A stretch of DNA of 62,644 bases from a bacterium. Lineage in GTDB: Bacteria; Armatimonadota; Abditibacteriia; Abditibacteriales; Abditibacteriaceae. This document shows, in pieces, positions 15,683 to 23,993 of the stretch (the stretch's first letter is position 1; each line of letters opens with the position of its first letter). Location of the stretch: positions 1-62,644 of the forward strand of contig SDZD01000037.1 of NCBI GenBank assembly GCA_004172935.1, given 5' to 3'. Under the pieces are notes generated by a model. That model was not told the origin of the DNA, ran no database searches, and saw only the letters and a list, made by a program, of their open reading frames with translations. The position numbers were made by a program, and so were the translations under genes.

Positions 15683-17044
15683 ATGAAGCGCGCTCCCTCC
15701 CGCGAAATACTATTGATGACGGCCCCCGTCGTTTTGCTCGGCGCCTTTGGCTGGCTGATGGCTAACCATAAAGGCGCTTTGATAACGAACACTGGCCCGT
15801 TTCAACCGTTCGTCAAGAGTGTGCAGGTGATGCCCGCCCGCCCCGTCGATGTTTTCGATGGGTATGATACTCGCGTCGTGGTTGAATTTGGCGCTCGTGG
15901 GCGTTTGCCCACGTGGTGGGAAAAAGGCTTTAATAGCCTCTACACCCAGAACACTGGAAAGCTGGTCAGCATCCAGAAAAACGCCACTGTGCCATTCAAA
16001 ACAAGAGCCGAGGGTGATTCGCCTTATCTTGACCCTAAAACTGGCAAGTGGATTAGCGTTTACAATTTGAAACTGCGCGAGGTGAGCGACAGTTCCGGCC
16101 AAATCCGGCTGCGCGATACGCTCAAGTTCGGAACAAATTCCACTGCACCGCTGGCGAAAGTTTGGCTCGATACTCCGATACGCGCCAAAGGCGTGACTAC
16201 TGGCTTGCCGAAGGTGTCGCATGTCGAGGCGGTGACGATAGAAAGCTTCTCGATGGATACGGCGCCCCGCGTCGATTCGCAAGATGGCGTTGCGCGTTGG
16301 CGCGTGAAATGGACGGCGAGCAGAACTGTCTCCCCTGCGAAGGCAAAAGCCGATTTCAACGGGATAGACGCTCGCATCAATATTGTGAACGCGAAGGGCG
16401 AAGTTGTCAGCACTCAGGGCAACTCTTCGTACTCCGGTGCCGACATCAACACGCTGTCTCTGCAATACAAGCCTAACTCCGATTCGCGCCGCGCGTTCAT
16501 ATACCAAGACTTTGCGCTTGACCCCTACAACACCACATTGAAACCGACCGACCCGCTGTGGTTGGAGGGCAATTTTCGTTCGGGCGACGGCTGGCCCAAA
16601 GTCGTGAAAATCCCATTTCGCGATGCTCGTGGTCGCGTGCTGATTCCGCCCCGCACGCCCACAGTGCCGTTTCGTGTGCTTTCGGTGCGAAAGGTGGCTC
16701 CCAACGCCGAGGAGGTCACAGAGCGCGGCGCCGATTGCGTTGTCGAGGTGTGGCTAAAGGCGTGGAACCCAAAGGCCGATGTGAACAAATGGCTGTGGGA
16801 GCTTTCCGAGTCGTCGCGCGTGGATAGCGCCAATGGAGGCACAACGTGGGAGTTCCCCTATAAACCCTGTGCCGATAAAATCGGGCTGACCTACGATTGG
16901 CGCGAGGATAAAAGCCTTTTCGGGCTACGCTATCCGCTCATTCTCAAATCCATTCCCGCCAATCATGGCCGTCTGGTGTTCCGTACCGACCTCGCCGCCA
17001 ACCGAAGCCGCCGCATACCCGTCGAAATGGTAGTGCGGCCTTGA
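15683..17044 (+). CDS. Exported single-anchor protein, longer paralog of 14157-15077
   Basis: A 453-residue protein with a basic N-terminus and one hydrophobic segment at about residues 9-25; the rest is predicted extracytoplasmic and strand-rich. It shares its first ~70 residues with the 306-residue paralog upstream and adds a C-terminal part with FPYKPCADKIGLTYDWRED. No enzymatic motif found. It ends the run of co-directional genes that starts at khtT. Function unknown; a surface or sensor role is only a guess. Confidence 0.75.
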   Translation: MKRAPSREILLMTAPVVLLGAFGWLMANHKGALITNTGPFQPFVKSVQVMPARPVDVFDGYDTRVVVEFGARGRLPTWWEKGFNSLYTQNTGKLVSIQKNATVPFKTRAEGDSPYLDPKTGKWISVYNLKLREVSDSSGQIRLRDTLKFGTNSTAPLAKVWLDTPIRAKGVTTGLPKVSHVEAVTIESFSMDTAPRVDSQDGVARWRVKWTASRTVSPAKAKADFNGIDARINIVNAKGEVVSTQGNSSYSGADINTLSLQYKPNSDSRRAFIYQDFALDPYNTTLKPTDPLWLEGNFRSGDGWPKVVKIPFRDARGRVLIPPRTPTVPFRVLSVRKVAPNAEEVTERGADCVVEVWLKAWNPKADVNKWLWELSESSRVDSANGGTTWEFPYKPCADKIGLTYDWREDKSLFGLRYPLILKSIPANHGRLVFRTDLAANRSRRIPVEMVVRP

Positions 17045-17220
17045 GGGGGCAGGAATGTGTATAAATTCGCTTTCTTGAAGTTATCGCTTTTCGCGATGCG
17101 GTAATGAGAGTATGTAATCTTAACGGTCAACACATTGTAAGGCATCAAAAACCGATCAGAACAATCAGGCTCACTCGAATACCTAATCGAAATGACCGCC
17201 AGGAAGCCACAAATAAGCCA

Positions 17221-17260
17221 CTTGACCAAATCTTAAAGGGACGTTTAAGATTTGGTCAAG
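17221..17260. repeat. Perfect 17-bp inverted repeat
   Basis: CTTGACCAAATCTTAAA at 17221-17237 is exactly mirrored at 17244-17260, with GGGACG between. It is not followed by a T run. It lies in the 356-base gap (17045-17400) between the exported paralog and the diguanylate cyclase; nothing else in that gap looks coding. Confidence 0.8.
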
Positions 17261-17400
17261 ACGCTCCTCCCATACATACAGGCTCTAATATGCGTTGAAT
17301 ACCACTTTTATAAAAGCTAAATGGCGGATTGTTGAAAGGCGAAATCGGCGCACAGTAGAGATGTAAGGTTATAAGCGGCTCTGCTCGCTGAAATCTCTTC

Positions 17401-19032
17401 ATGCAAATGCCTCTTGTTACACAGGACAAGAAAACCAATCTCACCAAGGCTGGTTTTCTTTTTGGGCTGTGTTTTCCGTTCGTGGGCACCTTAGTCGAGG
17501 CTGTACGCCTTGGCCTTTTTTCATGGGGTGGATTGTGGCAAGTGCAAGCACAAACACCACTCCTGTGGATCATCGACACAGCTCCTTTTATTCTCGCTTT
17601 GGCCGGACGACTGATCTCGCCGAATCATGGATTCATTCCCAAAGTTGAGAAGCGTATTATTCCATTTCTAATGGGCGGATTGTTGCTGCCCCTCGCGCTA
17701 CTGCTGTTTGCTTTGTTCCTTGAAGCGCGGGCTACCAAGAACGTCAGTGACACTAACCAAAGCGGATCACTACGATACAAAAGCCTTTACATCTTCGCCG
17801 CAACTAATGCGGATAGTGCGCCGCGTTCTTGGCGTTCTGTTCTTGAAGAGATGAAAAAGACCCGTGCTGATCTTGGCATACGTCATCCGCAAGACATCGC
17901 TGCTACAGAACCCGCATGGCAAGAATTCTCTCGGCAACTGCAAGCCACAGGTCAAGTTTCTTGGGCCAGTGCCGACCGGATGCGCCAAGCCGCCGATGTC
18001 ATGGCTGGTTCTCTCGAAGCTCGCCAGAAACGTGATCAGAGAGCGTTTTTAGCCGTCATCACATTTGGCTTGTTATCCCTTTTGGTGGGCTTCGCCAAAT
18101 CTTACGAGCTTTTACAGCAGATTCGCGCAGCGCGTGTAGCGATGGAAGAAAGCGAATACCGATTTGAAAAACTGACCGCCGCCGCCTTTGAAGGAATTGC
18201 ACTTTCACAAAATGGCGCTGTGATAACGGCAAACCCTCAACTATGCGAGATGTTCGGTTACAGTTTGAATGAGTTAACAGGCATGAGAGCAGAGCTTTTC
18301 GTGGCACACGAACAGCGCGAAAAGGTGATGCACAAAATCCAGCAGCAAGACGAATCTCCCTATGAAACGCTGGCACTTCACAAAGATGGCAGACCGTTTC
18401 CGGTCGAAGTCGAAGCCAAAACAGTTCAATATCATGGTGCTTTGGCGCGCGTAACTGCGATACGCGATTTATCGGAGCGCATTCACATCGAGACTGAATT
18501 AAGAGACGCGAATGAGAAACTGCACCGTATGGCAACAGTGGATGAATTGACCGGACTATATAACCGTCGCGCTTTTAATCAGCAGTTGCAAACCGAACTC
18601 GACCGAGCAAAGCGCTATGACACACCGCTCTCTTTGCTACTTCTTGATGTAGATAAATTCAAAAATATCAACGACACTTGGGGGCATGATTACGGAGACG
18701 AGGTTTTGCGCGGTGTCAGTGCCATTTTGCAAAAAACGGTTCGCCCCTCGGATTATGTAGCACGCTATGGAGGCGAAGAAATGGTTATCATTTTGCCCAA
18801 TACAAATCAGGAAGGAGCAGAACAGTCGGCGCAGCGTTGCCGTCAAGCGATTGAGGCCGCGACGTGGACGCACCGACAAGTCACAGCTAGCTTCGGAGTA
18901 TCGACCATGACAGAAAATTTGAGCGTCCTTGCAGAAATGGTGAAAGCCGCCGACAGCGCGCTCTATGTTTCCAAAGAAAGTGGGCGTAACCGCGTTACTC
19001 ATTTTTCGAGCATCGAAGAAAGCGAACACTAG
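17401..19032 (+). CDS. Membrane-bound PAS-GGDEF diguanylate cyclase
   Basis: A 543-residue protein that should make cyclic di-GMP from two GTP. Order: four N-terminal hydrophobic segments (about residues 17-35, 55-72, 85-105 and 217-235) with an extracytoplasmic loop, a PAS domain (residues ~250-365: AAFEGIALSQNGAVITANPQ) and a GGDEF domain (~370-540). The active-site signature is RYGGEEM, and RPSD five residues before it is an RxxD inhibitory I-site, so product inhibition is likely. DVDKFKNINDTWGHDYGD holds the metal-binding Asp. The PAS and loop suggest a sensed signal that is unknown. Confidence 0.93.
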   Translation: MQMPLVTQDKKTNLTKAGFLFGLCFPFVGTLVEAVRLGLFSWGGLWQVQAQTPLLWIIDTAPFILALAGRLISPNHGFIPKVEKRIIPFLMGGLLLPLALLLFALFLEARATKNVSDTNQSGSLRYKSLYIFAATNADSAPRSWRSVLEEMKKTRADLGIRHPQDIAATEPAWQEFSRQLQATGQVSWASADRMRQAADVMAGSLEARQKRDQRAFLAVITFGLLSLLVGFAKSYELLQQIRAARVAMEESEYRFEKLTAAAFEGIALSQNGAVITANPQLCEMFGYSLNELTGMRAELFVAHEQREKVMHKIQQQDESPYETLALHKDGRPFPVEVEAKTVQYHGALARVTAIRDLSERIHIETELRDANEKLHRMATVDELTGLYNRRAFNQQLQTELDRAKRYDTPLSLLLLDVDKFKNINDTWGHDYGDEVLRGVSAILQKTVRPSDYVARYGGEEMVIILPNTNQEGAEQSAQRCRQAIEAATWTHRQVTASFGVSTMTENLSVLAEMVKAADSALYVSKESGRNRVTHFSSIEESEH

Positions 19033-19069
19033 TCGGGCGGATTTCCCTTGAGGATAGCTTGGAAAGTTT

Positions 19070-19095
19070 CCTCACATAAAGGACGTTATGTGAGG
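19070..19095. repeat. 10-bp inverted repeat after the diguanylate cyclase gene
   Basis: CCTCACATAA at 19070-19079 is mirrored by TTATGTGAGG at 19086-19095 with AGGACG between. Its loop resembles the GGGACG loop of the hairpin at 17221-17260 on the other side of the gene. No T run follows. Confidence 0.6.
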
Positions 19096-19147
19096 TTCGT
19101 CTGTTGGTAATGATAGCGAGTTTATGCTGCGCCCCTTGTGCCTTGGA

Positions 19148-19192
19148 CAAACAGAAAAGGCCGAGAGCATAAGCCTCGGCCTTTTCTGTTTG
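19148..19192. terminator. Bidirectional rho-independent terminator
   Basis: CAAACAGAAAAGGCCGAG at 19148-19165 pairs perfectly with 19175-19192 across a 9-base loop; the stem's A/T ends serve as T tracts in both directions. It separates the diguanylate cyclase from the convergent polyprenyl synthase. Confidence 0.9.
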
Positions 19193-19200
19193 TCTTCTGG

Positions 19201-20415
19201 TTATTTTTTGCGGGCTAGGACGTAGTCGGCGATGTCGAAGAGCATTGATTTGGCGTCGCCGTCGGGGAAGTCGCTGAGGGCGTCTTTGGCGGTATCGACG
19301 AAGGAGCGGGCCATTTGCAGAGAGTTGTAGGCACCGTCGCCAGCGCGCATGATTTCGATGGCGCGTTTCACGTCGGCGTCCGATTTCTCTTCTATGGAGA
19401 GCAGAGTGCGGAACTCGTCTTTATCGGGCGAGTTTTCCAGCGTCCACAGCATCGGAAGGGTGATGGCGCCTTCGCGCAGGTCGTTGCCAACAGGTTTGCC
19501 GATCTGTTCTTCGTTCAACATCACGTCGAACACGTCATCGACGATTTGGAAGGCGACGCCAATCGAGCGACCAAAGGTGCCCAGCGCCTCGACCTGTTCT
19601 TCGCTGGCGTTGATAGCCAACGCTCCCATACGGCACGAACATTCGGTGAGTGAGCCGGTTTTGAGCGCAACGATGTCGAGGTACTGGCGTTCGCTCATTT
19701 CCCAGTAGCCGCGCATCTGGGTTTCGAGAAGTTCGCCCGCGCACATCTGAGCGGTGGCATGGGCGAGAGGGTGCATCAGTTCGGCGATGCCGCGCTTCGA
19801 GGCTGTCACGAACACCTGAGCGAACAGGTAGTCGCCAACCAGAACCGAAGTTTCGTTGCCCCACACCAGGTTGGCGGCGGGTTTGCCGCGTCGCATGGTG
19901 GCGCCATCGACAACGTCATCGTGGAGCAGGGTGGTGGTGTGCGTGAGTTCGACCAGTGCCGCGCAGGTGACGGCGCGCGCGGAGGGTTCGGCCTCATCGT
20001 CGCCGCAGAGTTGCGCAGAGAGTAGCGTGAGGGCAGGGCGAAGCCGTTTGCCTCCCGCGCCTAGCACGTGTCCCGCGATGTCGGCGACGAGCTTCACTGG
20101 TGTCGTGATGAGTCGCTCGATTTCTTGTTCGACATCTTTCATCGCGGTCGAGAGAGGCGCCAGCGACTTCATGATGTCCACCTGACGCACACCTTCCAGC
20201 ATGTGTGCAGGCAGTTCTGATGGGTGAGGAACTGGAGTCTTCGCTGTGGGCGAAGGCAGAAGTTCGGGGCTGACCTGAGACACGACCGAAGTTAGGGGTG
20301 CGCCTCGGCGCGCCGAGATTTCGATGGCCTCTTCAAGCGCGCGCCCTAGGTCGGGTTGCGCGTCAGGCAAGGTCAACGTGCTGAGCGTAGGGGAATGTCC
20401 GTTGGTTTGGCTCAT
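19201..20415 (-). CDS. Trans-isoprenyl diphosphate (polyprenyl) synthase
   Basis: A 404-residue chain-elongating prenyltransferase. The first aspartate-rich motif is LLHDDVVDGATMRRG and the second IVDDVFDVM; GAGGKRLRPALTLLS precedes them. The product is probably a long-chain (octaprenyl-like) diphosphate for a quinone. The protein is about 80 residues longer than usual because of a Ser/Pro-rich N-terminal extension (residues 1-80) that looks disordered; a start at the Met before LEGVRQVDIMKS (residue 72) would give the normal length, but ACCAAGATG-type context at 20415 (AGGAGACCAAG) has the better ribosome site. Confidence 0.93.
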   Translation of the reverse strand: MSQTNGHSPTLSTLTLPDAQPDLGRALEEAIEISARRGAPLTSVVSQVSPELLPSPTAKTPVPHPSELPAHMLEGVRQVDIMKSLAPLSTAMKDVEQEIERLITTPVKLVADIAGHVLGAGGKRLRPALTLLSAQLCGDDEAEPSARAVTCAALVELTHTTTLLHDDVVDGATMRRGKPAANLVWGNETSVLVGDYLFAQVFVTASKRGIAELMHPLAHATAQMCAGELLETQMRGYWEMSERQYLDIVALKTGSLTECSCRMGALAINASEEQVEALGTFGRSIGVAFQIVDDVFDVMLNEEQIGKPVGNDLREGAITLPMLWTLENSPDKDEFRTLLSIEEKSDADVKRAIEIMRAGDGAYNSLQMARSFVDTAKDALSDFPDGDAKSMLFDIADYVLARKK

Positions 20416-20586
20416 CTTGGTCTCCTTGTCGCAATCACTGCGCCGCTCTTGTGAGGGCGTCGCTCATTACCGGAAATAGTACGTGGACGCCTGACCTCGC
20501 GCCGCGAAACGTGCAAAAGCTAATGGCTTTTGCCTTTTTAAACAATGGTTGCAATGGAAAATGTGTCAACTGGTAGAGCCTCTTTC

Positions 20587-21252
20587 TCAACCGTGCCGCA
20601 GGTAGAATGACAGAATTTCCATTTGCGAGGTCAAATCGACGTTGCGAATGGTGATACCTGGGCGTACTCCTATAGTTGCCGGCGCGAAATTAAGGATAGC
20701 CTTTACTCCCGCTGCGACTAAAGCATCCACCGCTTCCTGAGCTGCACTGGATGGCACAGCAACTAATCCGACCTGTGCGCCCAGTTCGGTGTTGCGCCGC
20801 GAAAGCTCCTGCAAATGGAAGATGGGAATGTTACCCAGCGAGGTGCCAACTTTCTCTCCATCCAAATCGAAGGCCGCCACAATGCGAAAACCGCGCCGCC
20901 CGAAACCTGTGTAGCTGGAAAGCGCGCGTCCCAGATTACCTGCCCCAATCAATAGCACGTCGCGTTCTTCATCCAACCCCATAATGCGAGTAAGCTGTGT
21001 TTCCAGCGCTTGTAGGTCGTAGCCTAAGCCCGGCGTACCGAACTCGCCGAAATAGCTCAAATCCTTACGAAGTTGGGCGGCATTGATGCCAGTGCGGCGC
21101 GCGATTTCGGCGCTAGAGGCCGTGTCGCGTTCCTCATCGCGCAATCCCCGTATGCACTGGAGATAGGCCGACAGGCGTTCGATAGTGGGTTGAGGCACCT
21201 TCTTGAACGCATCATGGGCCAGAGAGTCGATTAGTGAGTCGGTATCGCGCAT
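20587..21252 (-). CDS. rex: Redox-sensing transcriptional repressor Rex
   Basis: A 221-residue Rex protein, which binds DNA when NAD+/NADH is high and releases it when NADH builds up. The winged-helix domain (residues 15-85) includes SSAEIARRTGINAAQLRKDL and SYFGEFGTPGLGYD; the Rossmann domain starts at VLLIGAGNLGRALSSY. The last ~20 residues form the domain-swapped helix ending EILSFYLRHG. It is a single gene. Its targets here are unknown; only a half site near the ALDH promoter was noticed. Confidence 0.96.
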   Translation of the reverse strand: MRDTDSLIDSLAHDAFKKVPQPTIERLSAYLQCIRGLRDEERDTASSAEIARRTGINAAQLRKDLSYFGEFGTPGLGYDLQALETQLTRIMGLDEERDVLLIGAGNLGRALSSYTGFGRRGFRIVAAFDLDGEKVGTSLGNIPIFHLQELSRRNTELGAQVGLVAVPSSAAQEAVDALVAAGVKAILNFAPATIGVRPGITIRNVDLTSQMEILSFYLRHG

Positions 21253-21372
21253 GAACTAAAGAGAAGTTTGAGAAAAGTTTACGAGGCTGCTGCCTCTTAA
21301 CTCGCAACTGCTGTGAATAGCTGCCCATCAAAACACGTGGCTTAACAAAGCCAATGTAAAAAAAGGAAGTAC

Positions 21373-21744
21373 ATGAAAATCGTTTCTTTGAAATCGAAAC
21401 TCGCGGTTGCCGCGTCGCTTGCCGTTGTTGGCATTTTTGGTGCCTCGCACGTTGTAGTGGCTCAACCCGGTGCTGGCGCTGGTGCAGGTGCTGGCAAAAA
21501 GAAGGGCGGCAAACGTGGCGGACTCGCACCCAAAGTGCAGGAGAAAATTGAAACCGCTTTGGGCAAGCCGCTCACCGCTGAGCAGAAAACCGAACTCGGC
21601 ACCGCCGCCAAAGAGCAGCGCAAAGCCGTGGCCGATGCTCAGGAAAAGTTCGATACCGAAGTTGCCCGTGTCACCGGTTTGCCGATTGAAAAAGTCCGCG
21701 AATTGAAGAAAAAGCCCGGACAGGCGGCCAAACCTAACAATTAA
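21373..21744 (+). CDS. Small secreted Gly/Ala- and Lys-rich protein
   Basis: A 123-residue protein with a clear signal peptide (MKIVSLKSKLAVAASLAVVG, cleavage probably after VVA at 30), a short GAGAGAG linker, a KKKGGKRGG basic patch, and then a charged helical segment LTAEQKTELGTAAKEQRKAV. The helical part recalls small periplasmic Spy/CpxP-like helical proteins, but no LTxxQ pair is conserved well enough to say so. AAAGGAAG precedes the start. Function unknown. Confidence 0.75.
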   Translation: MKIVSLKSKLAVAASLAVVGIFGASHVVVAQPGAGAGAGAGKKKGGKRGGLAPKVQEKIETALGKPLTAEQKTELGTAAKEQRKAVADAQEKFDTEVARVTGLPIEKVRELKKKPGQAAKPNN

Positions 21745-21865
21745 TGACTGCTATGAGTCCCCTTCGCAGCGTCAAAGCGAGGGGGACTCGTATCCGTCGG
21801 GCTTGTATTCGTCAGGACTCGTGCCTGTGGGACTTGCGCCCGCCACTGAATCGAAGGAGTTGTTT

Positions 21866-23758
21866 ATGTCATCGTCTCGTGCCAAATCTGGCTTCCTGCC
21901 GTTATTAGCCTTGTTGGTTGCCACGCCGTCGCTGTGGGCCGCTCCTGCAACCACAAAGCCCAAAACTGCGCCCGCCGCTAAAGCACCTGTTGCCAAACCC
22001 GCTGCCAAAGCGCCCGCCGCTAAGGCGATGGAAGCCCCGGCCATGTCGTCTGCCGCGACGGACGATGCGAAATGGCGTCAACCGTTGACTGAGGCTCCCG
22101 CCGCGCTGCATGTCCTCAATCGCCTCGCCTTTGGACCATTGCCCGGTCAGGTCGAGGAAGTGCAGCAGATGGGCGTGAAAAATTGGATCGAGTCGCAGTT
22201 GAAACCTGACTCCATCGACGACTCGGCGCTTGAGAAGAAGTTGGCTGTGTTCAAACTCATTAAGTCCAGCCCAGAGACGTTGTCGCTAATGTATCGCGGC
22301 GATAACAACAACATCAAGCGTATTTTGGCGTTGCAGAACCCCGACAGTAAAAAGCGCGCCGAACTCGAAGCTGTGGCCGCGCAGAAGAATGCTCCCGCCG
22401 AAAACGGAGCGATGGCGATGCCCGCTGCTGAACAAGCCAAATCGCGCTTAGACAGGGCGTTGAACGAGCGCCAGCAACAAACGCTGGAAGAATTTCAGGG
22501 CGCGGGAATGACTTTCGGAGTTTCGGTTCGCACTGCAGGCGAATTGGTGCAAGCCAAACTGGTGCGCGCCACCGAGTCGAAGCGCCAGTTGCAGGAAGTT
22601 CTGACCGATTTCTGGTCGAACCACTTCAACATCGACATGCGCAAAAAAGCGGGGCGTACCTTGAAGGTGCTGGACGACCGCGACACTATTCGCCCCAACA
22701 TGTTCGGCTCGTTCCGCCAACTGTTGGGAGCTTCGGCCCACTCGCCCGCGATGATGATGTATCTGGACAACGCCAGCTCTACCGTCGCAATGAAAGCGCG
22801 CGGTGGCAAAACACGCGGCGGCCTCAATGAGAACTACGCCCGCGAGTTGATGGAGTTGCATACCCTTGGCGTCGATGGGGGCTACACACAGGCCGACGTG
22901 ACCGAAGTGGCGCGTTGCTTCACTGGTTGGAGCGTCGAGCAGGACGGCGGGGCTTTCGTATTTCGCCCGCGCACCCACGATGATGGCGAGAAGAAAGTGC
23001 TGGGCCGTACTATCGTTGCTAATGGTGGGCAGAATGACGGCGAACAGGTGCTGGATATGCTGGCCTCTTCGCCTTCGACCGCGAAATTCCTCTCCACCAA
23101 ACTTTGCCAGCGCTTCGTGGCCGATGAGCCACCCGCTGCACTCGTCGACCGTGTGACGCAGACATGGATACGCACTAACGGCGATTTGCCTTCGGTGTAC
23201 AGGGCCATTTTCCTGTCGCCCGAATTTCTATCTCAGGGCGCCTACCGTTCCAAAATCAAATCGCCATTCGAGTACACCGTGTCGGCAGTGCGCGCTCTGG
23301 GCGGAGAAGTCAGTGCATTAGATGAAAGCTCGCCCGTCGATAGCCTGCGCCTTAATCGCATCGGTAATATCTCGGCAAATCAGGGCGCCAGAGCCGATAA
23401 GAAAGGGCGCGCCAGAGAACCGCTCGCCGTCGAAATCGCGGCTCTGGGGCAACCTGTGTTCGCGTGCCAGCCTCCTACCGGGTGGAGCGAAGACTCTTCC
23501 GGCTGGGTTTCGGCGGGAGCCATCGTTGGTCGCCTCAATTTTGCATTGAGCCTGACCAGTGGTTCGGTCGGAGATGTGCGCCTCAACTCCGATACTTTTC
23601 GGGCGGCGCCTCTCGACCAACTTTCGAAGCAACTGGTGGGCGGACAGATGAGCGACGCGACGCGCGCCACCATCGCACGCGAAACTGCGGAGGCCCCGAA
23701 TGATGGGGCCAAGGTACGCGCATTGATTTTGGGTTCGCCCGAATTTCAGCGTCGCTAA
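21866..23758 (+). CDS. DUF1800 family secreted protein
   Basis: A 630-residue DUF1800 protein. ATG at 21866 with GAAGGAG before it gives a signal peptide (SGFLPLLALLVATPSLWAAP) and an Ala/Lys/Pro linker to about residue 70. The domain then shows LNRLAFGPLPGQVEEVQQMG, LTDFWSNHFNID, the hallmark GGLNENYARELMELHTLGVD and ARCFTGWSV. DUF1800 genes are almost always followed by a DUF1501 gene, as here, with one small gene between. The pair is exported; its biochemical role is not known. Confidence 0.95.
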   Translation: MSSSRAKSGFLPLLALLVATPSLWAAPATTKPKTAPAAKAPVAKPAAKAPAAKAMEAPAMSSAATDDAKWRQPLTEAPAALHVLNRLAFGPLPGQVEEVQQMGVKNWIESQLKPDSIDDSALEKKLAVFKLIKSSPETLSLMYRGDNNNIKRILALQNPDSKKRAELEAVAAQKNAPAENGAMAMPAAEQAKSRLDRALNERQQQTLEEFQGAGMTFGVSVRTAGELVQAKLVRATESKRQLQEVLTDFWSNHFNIDMRKKAGRTLKVLDDRDTIRPNMFGSFRQLLGASAHSPAMMMYLDNASSTVAMKARGGKTRGGLNENYARELMELHTLGVDGGYTQADVTEVARCFTGWSVEQDGGAFVFRPRTHDDGEKKVLGRTIVANGGQNDGEQVLDMLASSPSTAKFLSTKLCQRFVADEPPAALVDRVTQTWIRTNGDLPSVYRAIFLSPEFLSQGAYRSKIKSPFEYTVSAVRALGGEVSALDESSPVDSLRLNRIGNISANQGARADKKGRAREPLAVEIAALGQPVFACQPPTGWSEDSSGWVSAGAIVGRLNFALSLTSGSVGDVRLNSDTFRAAPLDQLSKQLVGGQMSDATRATIARETAEAPNDGAKVRALILGSPEFQRR

Positions 23759-23768
23759 AGGATTTCCT

Positions 23769-23993
23769 ATGTCTCAGGTTTATCGCTTCAAAATTCTCAC
23801 TCAGGGCGAATCGTCCTGGAGCTTTCTGGAAGGCATGGCCGAGCGGCTGGAAGTCTTTATCAATTCTGATGAGTCGCAAGCCCTGCAACGCTCCGGTTGG
23901 GAGTTGTGGCAGACCAGCGTCTTGAACGACAAACAAGGCAACAATGGTTTCATGCTGTTGTTTCGCCGTCCCATTGGGGAATCCACATCATGA
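23769..23993 (+). CDS. Small protein between DUF1800 and DUF1501 genes
   Basis: A 74-residue soluble protein, SQVYRFKILTQGESSWSFLE at its start and GFMLLFRRPIGE near its end, with no signal peptide. It begins 10 bases after the DUF1800 stop and its TGA overlaps the ATG of the DUF1501 gene (ATGA), so all three genes are one operon. The shape is strand-helix-strand (WELWQTSVLNDKQGNNGFML), like small DUF4177-type proteins in which a Trp-containing strand ends the fold. No family is assigned with certainty. Confidence 0.75.
   Translation: MSQVYRFKILTQGESSWSFLEGMAERLEVFINSDESQALQRSGWELWQTSVLNDKQGNNGFMLLFRRPIGESTS

Noticed and set aside
21253..21372. Operator for Rex autoregulation
   Set aside because: No TTGTGAA/TTCACAA palindrome in the rex upstream region.
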